A stretch of 64,000 bases of DNA, taken from assembly GCF_001428565.1 (NCBI RefSeq), contig NZ_LMIA01000013.1, positions 9,029-73,028 of the forward strand. Reading direction: 5' to 3'. Of the stretch, positions 61,301 through 64,000 are shown piece after piece. A program made the translations under genes and the position numbers. The DNA is from Nocardioides sp. Root190. Lineage in GTDB: Bacteria; Actinomycetota; Actinomycetes; Propionibacteriales; Nocardioidaceae. Position 1 is the first letter of the stretch, and every line of letters begins with the position of its first letter. The notes beneath the pieces were generated by a model, which ran no database searches, was not told the origin of the DNA, and saw only the letters and a program-made list of their open reading frames with translations.

Positions 61301-61839
61301 ACCGCGGCGAGCACCCAGCGCCCACCGACCTTGCGGAAGGACAGGCGCCGGGTGGTCTCCCCGTCCCGGGGCAGGCTGACCTCACGACCGTCGCCGATCG
61401 CGACAGCACCCACGAGCCGGTCCGTCACGACCAGCACCAGGCGACGTCCGGTCCGCTCGTGCAGGGTGAGGGCCACCACCTGCATCGCCATCCCGCGCAC
61501 CCGAAGGCCCCGCTCGGTCCAGCGCCGCAGCATGGCCACGTCGCGGGCGCCGGCCTCCGAGCCCCGGACGTAGAGCCGGCGCAGCGCCCGGACGTCCCCG
61601 TGCTCCCACGCCCCGGCACGCGCCCGGTCCCAGTCGCGCAGGACCACGAGCGAGCTCACGGCACGAGCGGTCCCGACATCGCCCGCGCCCGGAGCGACCA
61701 CCGCGACGGGAGCAGCGGGCGTCGTACGTGAGGGAGGGGTGGGGCGGTCCTGGAGGGCCGCCCAGGTGACGAGCAGGCAGGCCACGACGACGAGCACGAC
61801 GGTGCCCGCGAGCACGCGGTGCGATCCCGAGATCGACAT
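61240..61839 (-). CDS. Membrane-anchored protein of unknown function
   Basis: A 199-residue protein with one N-terminal membrane span (about 9-28), a Pro/Thr-rich linker and an extracytoplasmic domain with [26 protein letters not shown] and [18 protein letters not shown]. This layout is reminiscent of NTF2/SnoaL-like folds. The function is unknown. The end of the frame overlaps the TIGR01777 gene by 61 bp. A CAGGAT box 6 nt before the ATG may give a leaderless start. It is divergent from lipB. Confidence 0.7.
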   Translation of the reverse strand: MSISGSHRVLAGTVVLVVVACLLVTWAALQDRPTPPSRTTPAAPVAVVAPGAGDVGTARAVSSLVVLRDWDRARAGAWEHGDVRALRRLYVRGSEAGARDVAMLRRWTERGLRVRGMAMQVVALTLHERTGRRLVLVVTDRLVGAVAIGDGREVSLPRDGETTRRLSFRKVGGRWVLAAVQEVARPVASTASTSRSAKE

Positions 61840-61897
61840 GCCCCGATCCTGTGCCAGATCGGATCGATCCGCATCCGCTCGTCCACAGGCCCGCGGG

Positions 61898-61903
61898 TAG
61901 TCT
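61898..61903 (+). promoter_or_regulatory. -10 element for leaderless lipB
   Basis: TAGTCT, 7 nt (GGAGCCC), then the GTG at 61911. Confidence 0.55.
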
Positions 61904-61910
61904 GGAGCCC

Positions 61911-62666
61911 GTGACGCTCGAGTTCCGCGACGCCGGCATGGGTGAGGACGCGATCGACTACGTGACCGCGTGGGAGCTGCAGCGCGACGTGCACGCGCAG
62001 GTCGTCGCGGGCGACCTCCCCGCCACGGTGCTGCTGCTCGAGCACCCACCCGTGTTCACCGCCGGGAAGCGCACCAAGCCGCAGGACCGCCCCGCCGACC
62101 CCGGTGGCGCCGACGTCATCGACGTGGACCGCGGCGGCCAGATCACCTTCCACGGTCCCGGCCAGCTCGTCGGCTACCCGATCATGCGGCTGCCCGACCA
62201 CGTGAAGGTCGTCGACTACGTCCGCCGGGTCGAGGAGGCACTGATCGCGGTGTGCGCCGAGTTCGGTGTGACCACGGCCCGCGTGCCCGGCCGCAGCGGC
62301 GTCTGGCTCCGTGCCGACGACGCGACGGGGCGTCCGGAGCGCAAGATCGCCGCCCTCGGCATCCGGGTCAGCAAGGGCGTCACGATGCACGGCTTCTCGC
62401 TCAACTGCGACGTCGACCTGGGCTGGTACGACCGCTTCATCCCCTGCGGCATCGACGACGCTGGCGTCACCTCGCTGAGCCACGAGCTCGGACGCGACGT
62501 GCCGGTGGCGGAGGTCCTCGACACCGTACGCCGCCACCTGGCCGACCTGCTCGCCTGGGGCGACTATGAGCCCACCCCCGACTACGAACCCCGCCCCGAC
62601 CCGGCGAAGTCCGCCGGTATCGCCGCGCCGGTCGGCGTGGCGGTCCTCACCTACCCTGCCCGCTGA
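61911..62666 (+). CDS. lipB: Octanoyltransferase LipB
   Basis: A 251-residue enzyme that moves octanoate from acyl carrier protein to lipoyl domains, the first step of lipoate synthesis. The motifs [36 protein letters not shown] with the catalytic Lys, and FIPCGI with the catalytic Cys are intact. The GTG at 61911 starts at the conserved N-terminal strand. Its targets include the two lipoyl domains of the E2 protein nearby. lipA is not in the window; an ABC transporter follows instead. Confidence 0.95.
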   Translation: MTLEFRDAGMGEDAIDYVTAWELQRDVHAQVVAGDLPATVLLLEHPPVFTAGKRTKPQDRPADPGGADVIDVDRGGQITFHGPGQLVGYPIMRLPDHVKVVDYVRRVEEALIAVCAEFGVTTARVPGRSGVWLRADDATGRPERKIAALGIRVSKGVTMHGFSLNCDVDLGWYDRFIPCGIDDAGVTSLSHELGRDVPVAEVLDTVRRHLADLLAWGDYEPTPDYEPRPDPAKSAGIAAPVGVAVLTYPAR

Positions 62667-62722
62667 CCCCATACTCGGTATCTACCTGGCCGACTCAGGC
62701 CACTGATGCCAAGGGGCAGGCA

Positions 62723-63649
62723 ATGAGCGATCTCGTCATCGAGACCAGCGGGCTGCGCAAGGAGTTCCGCACCCGCAAGGGCGGGATGCGCGTCGCCGTG
62801 CAGAACCTCGACCTGGCCGTGCCGGCCGGCGGTGGCGTGCACGGCTTCCTCGGCCCCAACGGATCCGGCAAGACCACGACGATCCGGATGCTGCTCGGCC
62901 TGGCCCGCCCGACCCGGGGCACGATGCGGCTCTTCGGTGAGCCCGTCCCCGAGAAGCTCCCGCAGGTCATCGGCCGGGTCGGCGCGGTCGTCGAGTCGCC
63001 GAAGTTCTCCCCCAACTTCAGCGGCGCGCTCAACCTCCGCCTGCTCGCCGACGCGATCGGCGCGCCCCGCACCCGCGTCGAGGAGGCCATCGCGACCGTC
63101 CAGCTCGACGGACGCGAGAGCGACCGCTACAAGTCCTACTCGCTCGGCATGAAGCAACGCCTGGCCATCGCCGCAACGCTGCTCAAGGACCCCCACCTGC
63201 TCATCCTCGACGAGCCGACCAACGGGCTCGACCCGGCCGGCATCCGCGAGATCCGCGAGACGATCCGCGGGCTCGGCGAGGCCGGCGTGACCGTGCTCCT
63301 GAGCTCGCACATCCTCGCGGAGGTCCAGCAGGTCTGCACCTCCGCCACCATCATCGGCAACGGCAAGCTCCTCGCATCGGGCCGCGTCGAGGACCTCCTC
63401 GGCTCCACCACGGCCCACCGGGTCGTCGTACCCGACAGCGCGCGAGCGGCCGAGGTCCTGGGCCGCGCCGAGCTCGCGGCCACCGTCGAGGGCGACGGTG
63501 TGCGGGTCGAGACCGAGGACGCCGCCCGCGTCACCCAGGTCCTCGGTGAGGCCGGGATCTGGCTCACCGAGCTCACGCCGTTGCGACCCGACCTGGAGAC
63601 GTTCTTCCTCGCGTTGACCGACGCCGAGCGACTCGGAGGAGACAAGTGA
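62723..63649 (+). CDS. ABC transporter ATP-binding protein
   Basis: A 308-residue ATPase of the CcmA/ABC-2 export type. Walker A GPNGSGKTT is at residues 44-52, the signature region is a degenerate YSLGMKQRLAIA, Walker B is LLILDEPTNGLDP, and the switch His is in LLSSHILAEV. The C-terminal 90 residues form the accessory domain usual in this group. AAGGGG precedes the ATG. It is coupled by a 4-nt overlap to a permease gene. The substrate is unknown. Confidence 0.9.
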   Translation: MSDLVIETSGLRKEFRTRKGGMRVAVQNLDLAVPAGGGVHGFLGPNGSGKTTTIRMLLGLARPTRGTMRLFGEPVPEKLPQVIGRVGAVVESPKFSPNFSGALNLRLLADAIGAPRTRVEEAIATVQLDGRESDRYKSYSLGMKQRLAIAATLLKDPHLLILDEPTNGLDPAGIREIRETIRGLGEAGVTVLLSSHILAEVQQVCTSATIIGNGKLLASGRVEDLLGSTTAHRVVVPDSARAAEVLGRAELAATVEGDGVRVETEDAARVTQVLGEAGIWLTELTPLRPDLETFFLALTDAERLGGDK

Positions 63650-64000
63650 ACGGCTTCGGACGCCTCGTCCTCGTCGAGCTCAGCCGGCTGGTCCACCGTC
63701 GCGCGGCGCTCGTGCTGGTCGCGGCCTGCCTGATCGTGCCGACGATCATCGGCGTGGTCCTGGTCCTCGACACCCGGCCCCCGTCGGCAGCGGCTGTCGC
63801 CGAGGCCGAGCGAATGGTCGAGCAGGACCGTCAGAACCCGCAGCTCGAGAAGGACGTCGCCAGCTGCATCGCCGAGCCCCAGAACTGGGGCGTCGACCCG
63901 TCCGTCGAGGACGCGGACGAGATCGAGGAGTACTGCCGGGTCAGCATGGAGCCGCAGCTCGACTGGTACCTCTACGATTCCCAGCTCGAGATCGCCAGCG
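63646..64000 (+). CDS. ABC transporter permease, 3' end beyond the window
   Basis: The first 118 residues of an ABC-2-type membrane subunit. A cytoplasmic N-terminus (VNGFGRLVLVELSRLVHRR) leads into a membrane span (about 21-43) and then a long extracytoplasmic loop with two cysteines (VASCIAEP, EEYCRVSM). The GTG at 63646 overlaps the ATPase stop and has GGAGGAG upstream. The reading frame is open to the window edge. Confidence 0.8.
   Translation, partial: MNGFGRLVLVELSRLVHRRAALVLVAACLIVPTIIGVVLVLDTRPPSAAAVAEAERMVEQDRQNPQLEKDVASCIAEPQNWGVDPSVEDADEIEEYCRVSMEPQLDWYLYDSQLEIAS

Overview
The window is ordinary chromosome from a high-GC actinobacterium. GTG starts are frequent, genes are tightly overlapped, and many promoters look leaderless (TANNNT 6-7 nt before the start codon). 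There is also an F420-type luciferase-like oxidoreductase and two DinB-fold (mycothiol-transferase-like) proteins. Gene content and order fit Nocardioides or a close relative in the Nocardioidaceae; this is a judgement from gene order and protein style, not a database match. Two blocks follow the order known from Mycobacterium tuberculosis: recA / DUF3046 / clgR / pgsA / ftsK / RNase J / dapA / dfrA-thyA (the Rv2737c-Rv2764c neighbourhood), and gcvT / pepA / E2 acyltransferase / TIGR01777 protein / lipB (the Rv2211c-Rv2217 neighbourhood). No rRNA, tRNA, CRISPR array, insertion sequence or prophage was seen, and no gene-free stretch is longer than about 240 bases.

Layout. 1-3,400: recA with a LexA box, then a DinB / DUF3046 / MFS operon. 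3,480-11,073: a five-gene overlapping histidine-utilisation operon (hutH, hutU, an M20 amidohydrolase, hutF, hutI) trailed by a DM13 membrane protein, with a divergent IclR regulator and two palindromes between hutH and the regulator. 11,074-16,100: an unaccompanied N6-adenine DNA methyltransferase, divergent from a single reading frame that joins nicotinate phosphoribosyltransferase to nicotinamidase and overlaps the Nudix-type regulator NrtR, with a near-perfect NrtR-like operator in front. 16,236-17,730: an ArsR / SRPBCC / DinB operon whose promoter carries two identical CAACCA-N2-TGGTTG operators. 17,735-22,308: a large secreted repeat protein, a TfoX-like protein, a second MFS exporter and a class F-like sortase. 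22,356-28,607: lhr helicase, nei2 glycosylase, clgR and cinA/pncC. 28,660-36,711: an 8-kb gene for a secreted endonuclease joined to two tandem 5'-nucleotidase modules. 36,907-43,541: pgsA, rimO, a RodZ-like protein and ftsK. 43,781-49,612: a secreted M4 peptidase, RNase J and dapA. 49,629-55,467: an F420-type oxidoreductase, an AbiEi/DUF559-like gene between repeated hairpins, dfrA, thyA, a PhzF protein, a small protein and gcvT. 55,510-64,000: pepA, sucB/dlaT, a lipoprotein, a TIGR01777 protein, lipB, and an ABC transporter whose permease runs off the window.

How the parts work together. The hut operon converts histidine to glutamate by the HutF route, but the last step has no classical HutG; the M20 enzyme in the operon is the likely substitute. 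NAD salvage is concentrated in one regulated unit (PncB-PncA plus NrtR), and the CinA/PncC domain at 28,125 may add NMN deamidation. The giant secreted nuclease has all the activities needed to take extracellular DNA to nucleosides and phosphate in one polypeptide, and it interrupts an otherwise conserved ftsK-clgR housekeeping cluster. RecA, Lhr, Nei2 and ClgR form a loose DNA-damage and proteostasis neighbourhood; clgR has an ECF-sigma-type promoter.

The least ordinary items are the PncB-PncA fusion with its operator, the nuclease/double-nucleotidase protein, the paired hairpins around the AbiEi-like gene and at the end of the methyltransferase, and the cinA start codon buried in an inverted repeat.
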